The position numbers and the translations under genes are program-made. The notes beneath the pieces were generated by a model. The model searched no databases. It was not told the origin of the DNA and saw only the letters and a list, made by a program, of their open reading frames with translations. Shown here in pieces: positions 1 to 8,245 of a stretch of 64,000 bases of DNA. The stretch lies in assembly GCF_025673445.1 (NCBI RefSeq), contig NZ_JAOVQN010000002.1:62001-126000 (forward strand), in the 5' to 3' direction. Within the stretch, counting starts at the first letter, position 1. The number at the start of each line of letters is the position of its first letter. The DNA is from Ruegeria_B marisflavi (lineage in GTDB: Bacteria > Pseudomonadota > Alphaproteobacteria > Rhodobacterales > Rhodobacteraceae).

Positions 1-80
1 CTGCCTGCGCGCGAATGACGTCGTGACAGGGCGGCGAGAATCCGTTATCCAGCGAAAAACACGCGAATAGGAAGACCGCT

Positions 81-215
81 ATGGCTGATTTCAAACCCGG
101 TTCGATGGACATCACCACCCAGACCCAGACTTTTGAAGGGTTCATCAAGGCCACCATCCGCGTGGCCGTGGTGATTTTCTGCATTCTGCTGTTCATGGCA
201 GTCTTCACCTCCTGA
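81..215 (+). CDS. aa3-type cytochrome c oxidase subunit IV (small bacterial type)
   Basis: This 44-residue protein starts at ATG 81 and ends at TGA 213-215. It has a polar N-terminus (MADFKPGSMD) followed by one hydrophobic segment near residues 24-42, and it ends almost at the membrane exit. That layout, including the phrase TFEGFIKATIRVAVV, matches the one-helix subunit IV that sits beside subunits I-III of alphaproteobacterial aa3 oxidases. No other oxidase gene lies in the window. A weak purine stretch (aggaag) precedes the start. The family call is from memory of its sequence pattern; the role in enzyme stability is not visible here. Confidence 0.8.
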   Translation: MADFKPGSMDITTQTQTFEGFIKATIRVAVVIFCILLFMAVFTS

Positions 216-232
216 TCCGGCGGGAGCCTTCC

Positions 233-850
233 GTGAAAACCTTGATGCTTGTCTGTGTGCTGGCGGCCGGTACGGCGGCCTGTACGCGCCAGAGTGCGCC
301 CTTTGCCGATGATGCAACCGTGGCGGCCGTGCGCTATCGTGAGCCGGGACCGGCGAAGCTGACGCTTTACACCATGGTCAACAACCGCTCGGGCGCGGGG
401 GCGCATACGTCGCTGATGATCAATGCCAGCGAGCGGGTGATCTTTGATCCGGCGGGATCGTTCTGGGCCGATCTCGTGCCAGAACAAAACGACGTTTTGT
501 ACGGGATCACTCCGGCGGTCGAGCGCGCCTATCGCGGATCACATGCCCGCGAGACCCATCACGTGGTTGTGCAAGAGCTGGAAGTGACGCCGGAACAGGC
601 CGAGGTTGCCTATCGGCTGGCCCGCCAGATGGGGCCAGTGCCGGGGGCCTATTGCGCCAACTATACCGCACAGCTTTTGCAGCAAATTCCGGGGTTTGGC
701 GACATCAAGGTGACCTTTCAGCCGACCAAACTGGCCGATCAGTTCGGTTCGCTCTCGGGCGCTGTCACGAACAGGTATTACGAGCAGGACGACGCCGACC
801 TGCAAAAAGGCTTGGCCGCCAACAACGCCAAGCTGAACCAGCCGGGCTGA
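233..850 (+). CDS. lipoprotein with permuted NlpC/P60 (papain-like) features, unknown function
   Basis: The 205-residue product starts with a short lipoprotein signal peptide; the lipobox reads AGTAAC, so Cys17 would be lipidated. A His lies early in the mature protein (GAHTSLMI) and a Cys late (GAYCANYTAQLL). This His-then-Cys order is that of circularly permuted NlpC/P60 enzymes of the YiiX/LRAT type, which cleave amide bonds or transfer acyl groups. The third polar residue was not identified. It follows the oxidase subunit IV gene by 17 nt in the same direction, which may be coincidence. The lipoprotein call is firm; the fold is inferred from two motifs only. Confidence 0.6.
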   Translation: MKTLMLVCVLAAGTAACTRQSAPFADDATVAAVRYREPGPAKLTLYTMVNNRSGAGAHTSLMINASERVIFDPAGSFWADLVPEQNDVLYGITPAVERAYRGSHARETHHVVVQELEVTPEQAEVAYRLARQMGPVPGAYCANYTAQLLQQIPGFGDIKVTFQPTKLADQFGSLSGAVTNRYYEQDDADLQKGLAANNAKLNQPG

Positions 851-858
851 GCCTCGTC

Positions 859-1191
859 TCAGCCCAGCAGGTAGAGCAGGCCGTAAAGCGTGCCTGCCCC
901 TGAAAAGATCGCGACCAGCACGTTTTTCGACCAGTATCCGGCGGCAAGCGCCACTGCGGCGGCGCTAATCCGGGGCACATCGGGCTGGCCGCCGGTGGCC
1001 TGTGGCCAGATGACCAGCGGCGCGATCAGCGCGGGCAGGATGGCCACGGCGGTATAGCGCAGGTGCCGCAGCAGCCAGCCGGGCAGCGGACGGTCGCCCA
1101 CCAGCCCGATAAAGACAAAGCGCAGGCCAAAGCTGCCAAAGGCAAGCCCGGCGATGACGATCCACATGGTTGTCGGGTCGATCTCGGTCAT
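859..1191 (-). CDS. azlD: AzlD family branched-chain amino acid transport protein
   Basis: This 110-residue hydrophobic protein has about four membrane segments and begins MTEIDPTTMW. It is the small partner of AzlC; together they form an exporter of branched-chain or azaleucine-like amino acids. Its ATG overlaps the azlC stop in the ATGA arrangement (1188-1191), so the two are translationally coupled and azlC is upstream. I chose this start over a much longer open frame to 1602, because the extra residues lie antisense-like inside azlC in another frame and do not resemble AzlD. The size is normal for the family. Confidence 0.85.
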   Translation of the reverse strand: MTEIDPTTMWIVIAGLAFGSFGLRFVFIGLVGDRPLPGWLLRHLRYTAVAILPALIAPLVIWPQATGGQPDVPRISAAAVALAAGYWSKNVLVAIFSGAGTLYGLLYLLG

Positions 1192-1904
1192 GTGTTCTTG
1201 CTCCGGCGTGCCAGCATCACTTCGGCCTGCGCGCCGGCCATCATGCCGGCGGTGCCCGCGATCAGCAGGCCTAGGTTGAACGGCACACCGGCTGTCAGCA
1301 ACGCGGTCACGATCGCCACCAGCGCCGCGATCACATGCGGCAGGGTGCGCAGCATCGGTCCGATCATTGCCAGGAAGGTAATGGGCAGGGCGAAATCCAG
1401 CGCCCAGCTGTCGGGGGTGCGGGTGCCCAGCACCGCACCCAGATAGGTCGCCAGATACCAGGCGGGCGCCAAGGGTGTGACGGTACCAAAGAAATAGGCC
1501 ATCCGCTGTGGCACGGTCAGGTCCGGCTCGGTCTCGAACCGCACCATGGACAGGGCATAGGACTGGTCCACCGTGAAATAGGCGGCAACCGCCCGCTGCC
1601 ACAGCGGTGCGGCGCCCAGATAAGGCGTCAGCGCGGCGGAATACATCGCCACCCGCAGATTGACCGCCAGCGCAGACAACAGGACGATCAGTGTCGGTGT
1701 GTCATCGAGCAAGAGTTGCAGCGCGGTGAACTGCGCCGCACCCGCAAAAACGGTGGCGGTAAAGGTCATCACCTGCACCAGGTTCAGCCCGGCCTCGGTC
1801 GCGAAAACGCCGAACAGCGTGCCAAAGGGGGCCGCCACCATGATGAAGGGTGCGCCGTCGCGAAAACCCTTCCAGTAGACGGATTTGGATGTGGTGAAGG
1901 ACAT
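1188..1904 (-). CDS. azlC: AzlC family branched-chain amino acid permease
   Basis: The 238-residue protein has several membrane helices and the family-typical early region (GFRDGAPFIMVAAPFGTLFG) and middle part (NLRVAMYSAALTPYLG). AzlC/AzlD pairs export branched-chain amino acids across the inner membrane. It is the first gene of an azlC-azlD operon and is transcribed away from fdhD, with only 49 nt between the two start codons. That gap must hold both promoters or parts of them. No dedicated regulator sits next to it. Length and overlap with azlD fit the family. Confidence 0.88.
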   Translation of the reverse strand: MSFTTSKSVYWKGFRDGAPFIMVAAPFGTLFGVFATEAGLNLVQVMTFTATVFAGAAQFTALQLLLDDTPTLIVLLSALAVNLRVAMYSAALTPYLGAAPLWQRAVAAYFTVDQSYALSMVRFETEPDLTVPQRMAYFFGTVTPLAPAWYLATYLGAVLGTRTPDSWALDFALPITFLAMIGPMLRTLPHVIAALVAIVTALLTAGVPFNLGLLIAGTAGMMAGAQAEVMLARRSKNT

Positions 1905-1953
1905 TCCTAGATCCTAAGGTAAGCCCGACCGCTGTACCGAGCCAAGGAAAGGG

Positions 1954-2850
1954 TTGCAATTGGCTATCTCGGACGACCTGTCAGATTACATCATCGCCCC
2001 CGACCCGGGGGCCGCCCGGCTGACCCGCGCAGTCGAGGGTTTGGACCAGACCGGCGCACCCGCGCGCCTCTCGGTGGTCGAGGAACGCCCGCTGACCATC
2101 TTCCTCAACAGTCAGGAGATCGTGACCGCCATGACCATCGGGGATTACCCCGAGTATCTGGCGCTGGGCTTCCTGCGCAATCAGGGCATGCTGAAACCGG
2201 GCGAAGAGATCACCGGCGTCGATTTCGACGAGGATCTGGAAACCGTCGTGGTGCGTACGGCGGTGGAAACCAGCCACGAGGAAAAGCTGAAGAAAAAGAC
2301 CCGCACCAGCGGCTGTGCCGTGGGCACCGTGTTCGGCGACATGATGGAGGGGCTGGAGGAGGTGCGCTTGCCTCAAGTGGAGGTGCGTACATCCTGGCTC
2401 TATGATCTGGCGGCGCGGATCAACCGCACGCCCTCGCTGTATCTGGAGGCCGGGGCAATTCATGGCACGGTGCTGTGCCGCAAAAGCAGGCCGCTGGTCT
2501 ATATGGAGGATGTGGGCCGCCATAACGCGGTGGACAAGATCGCGGGCTGGATGCTGTCCACGGGCGAGGGGGCGGGCGACAAGATCCTCTATACCACCGG
2601 GCGGCTGACCTCCGAGATGGTGATCAAGACTGCGATGATGGGCATCCCGGTGCTGGCCTCGCGGTCGGGCTTTACCGCCTGGGGGGTCGAGATCGCGCGG
2701 CAGGTCGGCCTGACCCTGATCGGCCGGATGCGTGGGCAACGGTTTGTCTGTCTGTCGGGGGCCGAGCGGTTGGTCTGGGATGCCGACCCGGCCAGCGTGC
2801 CGGTCGAGGATAGGAAACATCGCAGGAAGAGTGCGGAGGCGGGCGAATGA
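1954..2850 (+). CDS. fdhD: FdhD family formate dehydrogenase accessory sulfurtransferase, single-Cys variant
   Basis: FdhD proteins pass sulfur from the IscS persulfide to the bis-MGD cofactor of formate dehydrogenase. The 298-residue frame contains family blocks (YPEYLALGFLRNQG, MEDVGRHNAVDK, TGRLTSEMVIKTAMMG, ASRSGFTAWGVEIA). At the position where the family usually has CxxC, this protein has TSGCAVGTVFG, so the second Cys is Gly. The start is TTG 1954, but a second TTG at 1960 sits better behind the purine-rich aaggaaaggg and may be the true start. It overlaps mobA by 4 nt. FdsC-like chaperones of Rhodobacter are an alternative name. No formate dehydrogenase gene is in the window. Confidence 0.88.
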   Translation: MQLAISDDLSDYIIAPDPGAARLTRAVEGLDQTGAPARLSVVEERPLTIFLNSQEIVTAMTIGDYPEYLALGFLRNQGMLKPGEEITGVDFDEDLETVVVRTAVETSHEEKLKKKTRTSGCAVGTVFGDMMEGLEEVRLPQVEVRTSWLYDLAARINRTPSLYLEAGAIHGTVLCRKSRPLVYMEDVGRHNAVDKIAGWMLSTGEGAGDKILYTTGRLTSEMVIKTAMMGIPVLASRSGFTAWGVEIARQVGLTLIGRMRGQRFVCLSGAERLVWDADPASVPVEDRKHRRKSAEAGE

Positions 2851-3482
2851 CCGCCGCTCTGGGCGTGATCCTTGCCGGTGGGCTCGCCACTCGGATGGGG
2901 GGCGGCGACAAGGGGCTGTTGCCACTGGGCGGGCGGCCTCTGCTGGGCCATGTGATCGACCGGCTGGAGCCGCAGGTCGGAGGGCTGGCGCTCAATGCCA
3001 ATGGCGATCCGGCGCGGTTTGCGGAATTCGGCCTGCCGGTTCTGCCCGACACGGTCGAGGGGTTTGCCGGGCCGCTGGCGGGCGTGCTCGCCGGGCTTGA
3101 CTGGGCCGCAGAACAGGGGGCCGACAGCATCGTCACCGCCGCTGCCGATACGCCGTTTTTCCCATGTAATCTGGTGGCGCAGCTGATGGCCTCCGCCGAG
3201 GGGCAGGTGCAGCCGCTGGTGCTGGCCACGACCCCGCGTGAGGGCGCGGCGCTGAAATCGGGGGGCAAGGTCAACCGACACCCGACCTTTGGCCTCTGGC
3301 CCGTGGCGCTGCGCGACGACCTGCGCGCGGCGCTGAACGACGGCCTGCGCAAGGTGGTGTTGTGGACCGACCGGCATGGCGGGCGCGAGGCGCTGTTTGA
3401 GGCAGAGCCGTTCGATCCCTTCTTCAACGTCAACTCGCCCGAGGATCTGGTCCGGGCCGAAACCCTGTTGGAGCGCGCATGA
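2847..3482 (+). CDS. mobA: molybdenum cofactor guanylyltransferase
   Basis: MobA transfers GMP from GTP to Mo-molybdopterin to make MGD in the cytoplasm. The 211-residue protein opens with the nucleotidyltransferase signature LAGGLATRMGGGDKGLLPLGG, including the Gly-rich loop, Arg and Lys. It continues with DTVEGFAGPLAGVLAG and AADTPFFP, the metal-binding region, and HPTFGLWP. Length is normal. ATGA overlaps couple it to fdhD upstream and mobB downstream, so bis-MGD synthesis, insertion and sulfuration are encoded in one unit. No sequence suggests separate regulation. Confidence 0.93.
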   Translation: MTAALGVILAGGLATRMGGGDKGLLPLGGRPLLGHVIDRLEPQVGGLALNANGDPARFAEFGLPVLPDTVEGFAGPLAGVLAGLDWAAEQGADSIVTAAADTPFFPCNLVAQLMASAEGQVQPLVLATTPREGAALKSGGKVNRHPTFGLWPVALRDDLRAALNDGLRKVVLWTDRHGGREALFEAEPFDPFFNVNSPEDLVRAETLLERA

Positions 3483-3970
3483 GGGTCTATGGCGTCACCG
3501 GCTGGAAGAACGCAGGCAAGACCGGCCTGATGGAGCGGCTGGTGGCCGAGATCACCGCGCGCGGCCTGACGGTGTCGACGGTCAAGCATGCGCATCATTC
3601 GTTCGACGTCGATCATCCGGGCCGCGACAGCTGGCGGCACCGTCAGGCGGGCGCGTCCGAGGTGATCCTTGCATCACGCTATCGCGTGGCGCAGATGACC
3701 GAGTTGCGCGGCGCGGCGGAACCGCCCCTGGCCGAGCTACTGGGCCGCCTTTCGCCGGTCGATCTGGTGCTGATCGAGGGCTACAAGCGCGAGGGACACC
3801 CCAAGGTCGAGGCGTTCCGGGCCGAGGCGGGCACAGCACTGATCGCGCCGGGTGATCCGACCATCCGCGCGGTGGCGAGCGACACGCCCCTGACGCTCGA
3901 CCGGCCGGTGTTCGATCTGAACGACACAAAGGCGATTGCCGGTTTCATCCTGTCCGAGGTCGGGCTGTGA
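3479..3970 (+). CDS. mobB: molybdopterin-guanine dinucleotide biosynthesis adapter protein MobB
   Basis: MobB is a GTP-binding accessory protein that helps MobA in MGD formation. The 163-residue protein has its P-loop at the N-terminus (GWKNAGKTGLMERL), then VKHAHHSFDVDHPGRDSWRHRQAGA and VLIEGYKREGHPKVE, all typical. It overlaps mobA and the next gene by 4 nt each. The start is fixed by this overlap and by the P-loop lying within the first 15 residues. Nothing is missing or rearranged. Confidence 0.93.
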   Translation: MRVYGVTGWKNAGKTGLMERLVAEITARGLTVSTVKHAHHSFDVDHPGRDSWRHRQAGASEVILASRYRVAQMTELRGAAEPPLAELLGRLSPVDLVLIEGYKREGHPKVEAFRAEAGTALIAPGDPTIRAVASDTPLTLDRPVFDLNDTKAIAGFILSEVGL

Positions 3971-4767
3971 GGCCCTTTGACACCATTGCCATGGTCGACT
4001 GGTCGGGCGGCAACGATACCGGCCCGCGCCCGCGCAAAGATGCGATCTGGGCCTGTGTCGCCGGGGAGGAGCCCGTCTATCTCAGGAACCGGGGGCTGGC
4101 CGAAGGCTGGCTGTGCGATGTGATCGAGACCGCTCTGGCCGCCGGTCGGCGGCTGATGCTGGGGTTCGATTTTCCCTTTGGCTACCCGGCGGGCTTTGCC
4201 CGGGCGGTGAGCGGGTCGGACGATCCAATGCGCCTGTGGGACTGGTTCGAGGCGCGCGTTGAGGATGCACCAATGGCCAATAATCGGTTCGATCTGGCCG
4301 GAGAGATCAACCGGGGGCTGGGCGGCAAGGGACCGTTCTGGGCCAACGGACTAAAACGCGATATCGACGGGTTGCCGCGCACCAAGCGGGTGTACCGCAA
4401 CCCGTTTCCCGACCGACGCGCGGTGGAGCATCGTGCCCGAGGCGCCTTTACTTGCTGGCAGATGGCCGGGGTGGGCGCGGTCGGCGGTCAGGTGATGATG
4501 GGGCTGCCGGTGCTGGCGCGGTTGCGGCGTCATTTTTCCGGGAGGGTGGCTGTCTGGCCGTTCGAGCCGTTGGACAAGCCGGTTGCCTTGGTGGAAATCT
4601 GGCCTTCGTTGACTTTGGGCAAGGCGCCTGAGGGCCGGATCAGGGATGCGTGGCAGGTGGAGCGGGTGGCGGATGATCTGGCCGCCCTGCCGCAGGCCGA
4701 GCTTTCTCGGCGGCTGGATGTGACCGCGCCCGAGGAAGGCTGGATATTGGGAGTGGACCAGGGATGA
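3967..4767 (+). CDS. conserved protein of unknown function inside the molybdenum-cofactor operon (DUF429/RNase H-fold-like)
   Basis: The 266-residue protein is not one I can assign a reaction to. It opens with AMVDWSGGNDTG and has a second acidic block, GFDFPFGYPAGF. These two Asp-containing strands resemble the RNase H-like fold of DUF429 proteins. Later blocks are NRGLGGKGPFW, RVYRNPFPDRRAVE and VEIWPSLT. It lies between mobB and moeA with ATGA overlaps on both sides, so it is made together with the cofactor enzymes. It could bind or cleave a nucleotide-containing cofactor intermediate, but that is only an inference from position and fold resemblance. No membrane segment or signal peptide is seen. 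Confidence 0.6.
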   Translation: MRPFDTIAMVDWSGGNDTGPRPRKDAIWACVAGEEPVYLRNRGLAEGWLCDVIETALAAGRRLMLGFDFPFGYPAGFARAVSGSDDPMRLWDWFEARVEDAPMANNRFDLAGEINRGLGGKGPFWANGLKRDIDGLPRTKRVYRNPFPDRRAVEHRARGAFTCWQMAGVGAVGGQVMMGLPVLARLRRHFSGRVAVWPFEPLDKPVALVEIWPSLTLGKAPEGRIRDAWQVERVADDLAALPQAELSRRLDVTAPEEGWILGVDQG

Positions 4768-6023
4768 CCGGGTTGAAACCGCCGCCGCTGCGCAACGATT
4801 GTTTCGCTCTGCCTGCCGGGGTCGAATGGACGCCAGTCGATGCCGCGCTCGATATGTTGCGGGACAGGCTGGGGCCGGTGACCGGGGTCGAGCGGCGCCC
4901 GCTGGCGCAAGCGCTGGGCGCGGTGCTGGCGGTGGACGCGGTGGCGCGGCGGGCTAGCCCGCCGCAAGCCAACAGCGCGGTCGATGGCTATGGCTTTGCC
5001 GGGGCGGTGCCCGAGGGCGCGCATGTGATGCCGCTGGCGGACGGTCGGGCGGCGGCGGGGGTGCCGTTTGATGGCGTCTTGCCCACGGGCCGCGCGTTGC
5101 GGGTGCTGACTGGCGCGGCGCTGCCCGAGGGGGTCGAGACCGTGATCCTCGAAGAGGATGTGACGCTGGGCGACGGTGAGATCGCCTTTCGCGGGCCGTT
5201 GAAACGCGGCGCCAACACCCGCAAGGCAGGTGAGGACGTGGCAGCGGGCGCGGTTGTGCTGCCCGTAGGGCGGCGGCTGACCCCTGCCGACCTGGCGCTG
5301 TTGTCGTCGGTCGGCATCGCCGAGGTGGCAGTAAGGGTCACCCTGCGGGTGGCGATCCTGTCCACCGGCGACGAGTTGACCGAACCGGGGGCAGAGGCCG
5401 GGCCAGGCCAGATCTATGACGCGAACCGGCCGATGCTTTGCGCGCTGGCGCAGCGGCTGGGATACCGGGTGTGCGACATGGGGCGGGTTCCGGACGACCG
5501 GGCGGCGTTGCGCGCGACCTTGGACCGGGCAGCGCAAGAGGCCGATGTGATCCTGACCAGCGGTGGTGCCTCGGCGGGGGATGAGGACCATGTCTCGGCC
5601 CTGTTGCGCGAGGCAGGCGCCATGCAGCAATGGAGGATCGCGCTGAAACCGGGGCGACCGCTGGCGCTGGGCTTATGGCAAGGCAAGCCGGTGTTCGGTC
5701 TCCCGGGCAACCCGGTGGCTGCGATGGTCTGCGCCATTATCTTTGCGCGCCCGGCGCTGGCGGTTCTGGCAGGCGAGGCCTGGGCCGAGCCGCAGGGTTT
5801 TGACCTGCCCGCGGGCTTTGAGAAGAGAAAGAAACCCGGACGGCGCGAGTACCTGCGTGCCCGTGTGCGGGCTGGCCGGGTGGAGGTCTTTGCCTCCGAA
5901 GGGTCGGGCCGGGTGAGCGGGTTGAGTTGGGCCGAGGGGCTGGTGGAGATCGGCGACGATGGCCGCCATATCAGACCCGGCGATCTGGTGCGGTTCATCC
6001 CCTATGGCGGGTTCGGATTGTGA
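4764..6023 (+). CDS. moeA: molybdopterin molybdotransferase
   Basis: MoeA inserts molybdate into adenylated molybdopterin. The 419-residue protein shows NSAVDGYGF near residue 71, then ILSTGDELTEPG with GQIYDANRPML, LTSGGASAGDEDHV, and LPGNPVAAMV. These are the standard MoeA/gephyrin E-domain motifs in the right order. The C-terminal domain IV is present (GRREYLRARV, ASEGSGRVSGL). The start at 4764 overlaps the previous gene by 4 nt, and the stop overlaps the GTG of the next gene. Length is normal. Confidence 0.93.
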   Translation: MTGLKPPPLRNDCFALPAGVEWTPVDAALDMLRDRLGPVTGVERRPLAQALGAVLAVDAVARRASPPQANSAVDGYGFAGAVPEGAHVMPLADGRAAAGVPFDGVLPTGRALRVLTGAALPEGVETVILEEDVTLGDGEIAFRGPLKRGANTRKAGEDVAAGAVVLPVGRRLTPADLALLSSVGIAEVAVRVTLRVAILSTGDELTEPGAEAGPGQIYDANRPMLCALAQRLGYRVCDMGRVPDDRAALRATLDRAAQEADVILTSGGASAGDEDHVSALLREAGAMQQWRIALKPGRPLALGLWQGKPVFGLPGNPVAAMVCAIIFARPALAVLAGEAWAEPQGFDLPAGFEKRKKPGRREYLRARVRAGRVEVFASEGSGRVSGLSWAEGLVEIGDDGRHIRPGDLVRFIPYGGFGL

Positions 6024-6610
6024 CCCTGCGCATCACCCGGGGCTTTGACGAAAGCGAGCGGCCAGAGGCCGCGCGCCTGTTCTGGCAGGCCTTCGCGGCC
6101 AAGCTGGGCCAGGTGCTGGGGCCAGAGGACAGGGCCTTGCGCTTTCTCCACCCGGCGCTTGATCCGCGCTTCGCACTCGGCGCGCGGGACGGGAAGGGGC
6201 AGATGCTGGGGCTTGCCGGGTTCAAGACCGCCGAAGGCGGGCTGGTCGATGCAGGGATGGGCGATCTGGCCCGGGTTTATGGCTGGGTCGGCGCCTTGTG
6301 GCGGGGGCCTTTGTTGGAACTCCTGGAGCGACCGCTGCAACCGGGCGTGTTTCAGATGGATGGCATCTTTGTAGATGAGCGTGCGCGGGGCCAAGGGGTT
6401 GGCAGCGCCCTGTTGGCGACGATCCGGGCCGAGGCCGAAAGGTCTGGCGCGGGCGAGGTGCAGCTGGATGTCATCGACAGCAACCCGCGCGCAAAGGCGC
6501 TGTATGAACGGGTGGGTTTCGTGGCCACCGGCACTGAACACACCGGGCCGCTGGCCTGGGTGTTCGGATTCCGCTCCGCCACCCGGATGCGCCTGCCCTT
6601 GACAGGATAG
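6020..6610 (+). CDS. GNAT family N-acetyltransferase
   Basis: The 196-residue product carries the GNAT acetyl-CoA site near residue 117 (FVDERARGQGVGSALLATI) and the C-terminal VIDSNPRAKALYERVGF block. The substrate cannot be told. I chose GTG 6020, which overlaps the moeA stop as GTGA, in place of an in-frame ATG at 5927 deep inside moeA. The coupling makes it the sixth gene of the fdhD-mobA-mobB-unknown-moeA cluster. It ends 9 nt before the convergent gene at 6620. Confidence 0.85.
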   Translation: MTLRITRGFDESERPEAARLFWQAFAAKLGQVLGPEDRALRFLHPALDPRFALGARDGKGQMLGLAGFKTAEGGLVDAGMGDLARVYGWVGALWRGPLLELLERPLQPGVFQMDGIFVDERARGQGVGSALLATIRAEAERSGAGEVQLDVIDSNPRAKALYERVGFVATGTEHTGPLAWVFGFRSATRMRLPLTG

Positions 6611-6619
6611 GGCGCGGGG

Positions 6620-7627
6620 TCAGTCGAAGGTTCCGGCGACGCGCCCCAGCAGCATGAAGGCGCGGGCGGTGCGGGTGTCGCCAAGCGCCGAGATCTCGCT
6701 ATCGGTCGCCTGGGCCTCGAACCCGGTCAGCATCCGGTCGAAGAGGCGCAGGAAGTGATGCGCGGCATCGCGAAAGATCGGGTCCTGCTTCATGCGGCCA
6801 GCGGTCAGTGCCAGCGACGAGCGATCCCGGACGCCGCCGAGACCGGCCACCGCGCGCCCGCGTGCGCCTTGGGCGAACTGGCGCCAGACCTCGGGCCGGG
6901 CCATGTCGGGGCGCAGGTCGTCCATATAGATGCCTTCCTGGCTGAGCAGGGTCAGAACATCCTGGGACGCCTGGATCAATTGCGCGGCCTTGCGATCCTT
7001 GAGCGCGCGGCGCAGCGCTGCGAAGCCCTCGGTATCCTCGGCGGTTTCCGGGAAATGCAGCGCGCGGATCAGATCCTCGGTCGACAGCGGCGGCGACAGC
7101 GCCTCGGCCGGGGTGCCAAGTTCCAGTGACCCCTGGTCGCCTAGAGGCTCGACCGGAACCGAGAGCGGCACCGGGGGCCTGTCGCGGCGGGAGGTGTGGA
7201 ACGTCGCCAGCGCAGTTTCGGTCTTCTTCGCGGCGGCGGCGATTTCGTCCAGCTTCTTGGTGACAGAGGGTTCGTGGCCCGCCGCATGGCGTTGCTGTTG
7301 CGTGATATAGGCCTGCCGGATCGCGTCGATCGCGGCTTGCAGCCGCTGGCTCTCTTCGCGCATGACGCGGCTGGCCCGGGTCGCGGTCGCCGCGACCCAG
7401 ATCATCGCAACCGGCAGGAAGACGGCCATCATCGACACGATGACGCCAACCCCCTGGCCGGATCCGGCCTCTGCGATGAAAAAGATGTAGACCGACACCA
7501 GCAGCCAAACAGCCGTCAGCGCCAGCGCCACGATTTCGACACCCGTGACATTAGGCCGCCTGGGCCGGTCATAGAGCCCAATCGGAGAAGGGCGGGCGGG
7601 GTCGCGGTCTGGCGTTTTGCCGGACAT
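6620..7627 (-). CDS. hypothetical membrane protein with two N-terminal helices and coiled coil
   Basis: I do not recognise a function. The 335-residue protein has a polar start, two hydrophobic segments (about residues 30-50 and 60-82, including VALALTAVWLLVSVYIFF and VIVSMMAVFLPVAMIWVAA), then a helical, Gln- and Ala-rich stretch likely to form a coiled coil (RVMREESQRLQAAIDAIRQA). The long C-terminal half looks soluble and cytoplasmic. It lies 12 nt downstream of greA in the same direction, so it is probably co-transcribed. The ATG at 7627 is the only sensible start. Confidence 0.6.
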   Translation of the reverse strand: MSGKTPDRDPARPSPIGLYDRPRRPNVTGVEIVALALTAVWLLVSVYIFFIAEAGSGQGVGVIVSMMAVFLPVAMIWVAATATRASRVMREESQRLQAAIDAIRQAYITQQQRHAAGHEPSVTKKLDEIAAAAKKTETALATFHTSRRDRPPVPLSVPVEPLGDQGSLELGTPAEALSPPLSTEDLIRALHFPETAEDTEGFAALRRALKDRKAAQLIQASQDVLTLLSQEGIYMDDLRPDMARPEVWRQFAQGARGRAVAGLGGVRDRSSLALTAGRMKQDPIFRDAAHHFLRLFDRMLTGFEAQATDSEISALGDTRTARAFMLLGRVAGTFD

Positions 7628-7639
7628 GTTCAGGCTCCG

Positions 7640-8110
7640 TCAGGAGTACTCGATACTCAGGATCTCATAGGCTTTGATGCCGCCGGGGGTGTTCACTTCG
7701 ACGCTGTCGCCTTCGTCCTTGCCGATCAGGGCACGGGCGATGGGCGATTTGATGTTCAAGAGGCCGTTTTCGATATTGGCCTCGTGCTCGCCCACGATGC
7801 GCCAGGTCTTTTCCTCGTCGGTGTCTTCGTCCACCAGCGTCACGCGGGCGCCGAACTTGACCGAGCCGGACAGTTTCGCCGGGTCGATCACATCGGCCAG
7901 CGACAATACACCTTCCAGCTCCTTGATGCGGCCTTCGATGAAGGACTGTTTTTCACGGGCGGAATGGTATTCGGCATTTTCCGACAGATCGCCATGCTCG
8001 CGCGCCTCGGCGATTGCCTGGATGATGGCCGGACGCTCGACGCTCTTGAGTTGCTTCAGTTCGGCCTCGAGCGCGGCATGGCCCGAAGGCGTCATTGGGA
8101 TCTTTTCCAT
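7640..8110 (-). CDS. greA: transcription elongation factor GreA
   Basis: GreA rescues backtracked RNA polymerase by stimulating transcript cleavage in the secondary channel. The 156-residue product has the N-terminal coiled coil (MEKIPMTPSGHAALEAELKQL, then REHGDLSENAEYHSAREKQ with the acidic tip pair D and E) and the C-terminal FKBP-like domain (SPIARALIGKDEGDSVEVNTP). I use ATG 8110 in place of the upstream ATG at 8137; it gives the family's usual length and start and follows a gagaag-type ribosome site. A membrane protein gene follows on the same strand. Confidence 0.95.
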   Translation of the reverse strand: MEKIPMTPSGHAALEAELKQLKSVERPAIIQAIAEAREHGDLSENAEYHSAREKQSFIEGRIKELEGVLSLADVIDPAKLSGSVKFGARVTLVDEDTDEEKTWRIVGEHEANIENGLLNIKSPIARALIGKDEGDSVEVNTPGGIKAYEILSIEYS

Positions 8111-8245
8111 CTCTTCTCGTCCACGCAGAAATTGCATCGCCCCGCCGCACGATGCGTCGGGGCGACAGTTGGGTTGCTGTTTACCTGACCCAAACCGGGC
8201 GTGGAATGCAAGAGGGGACTAGCGTTGGTTGGGCAGAACCCCGCC

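Noticed and set aside
859..1602. 247-residue frame covering azlD and part of azlC
   Set aside because: The real azlD starts at 1191 with an ATGA overlap; the extra N-terminal part lies in another frame of azlC.
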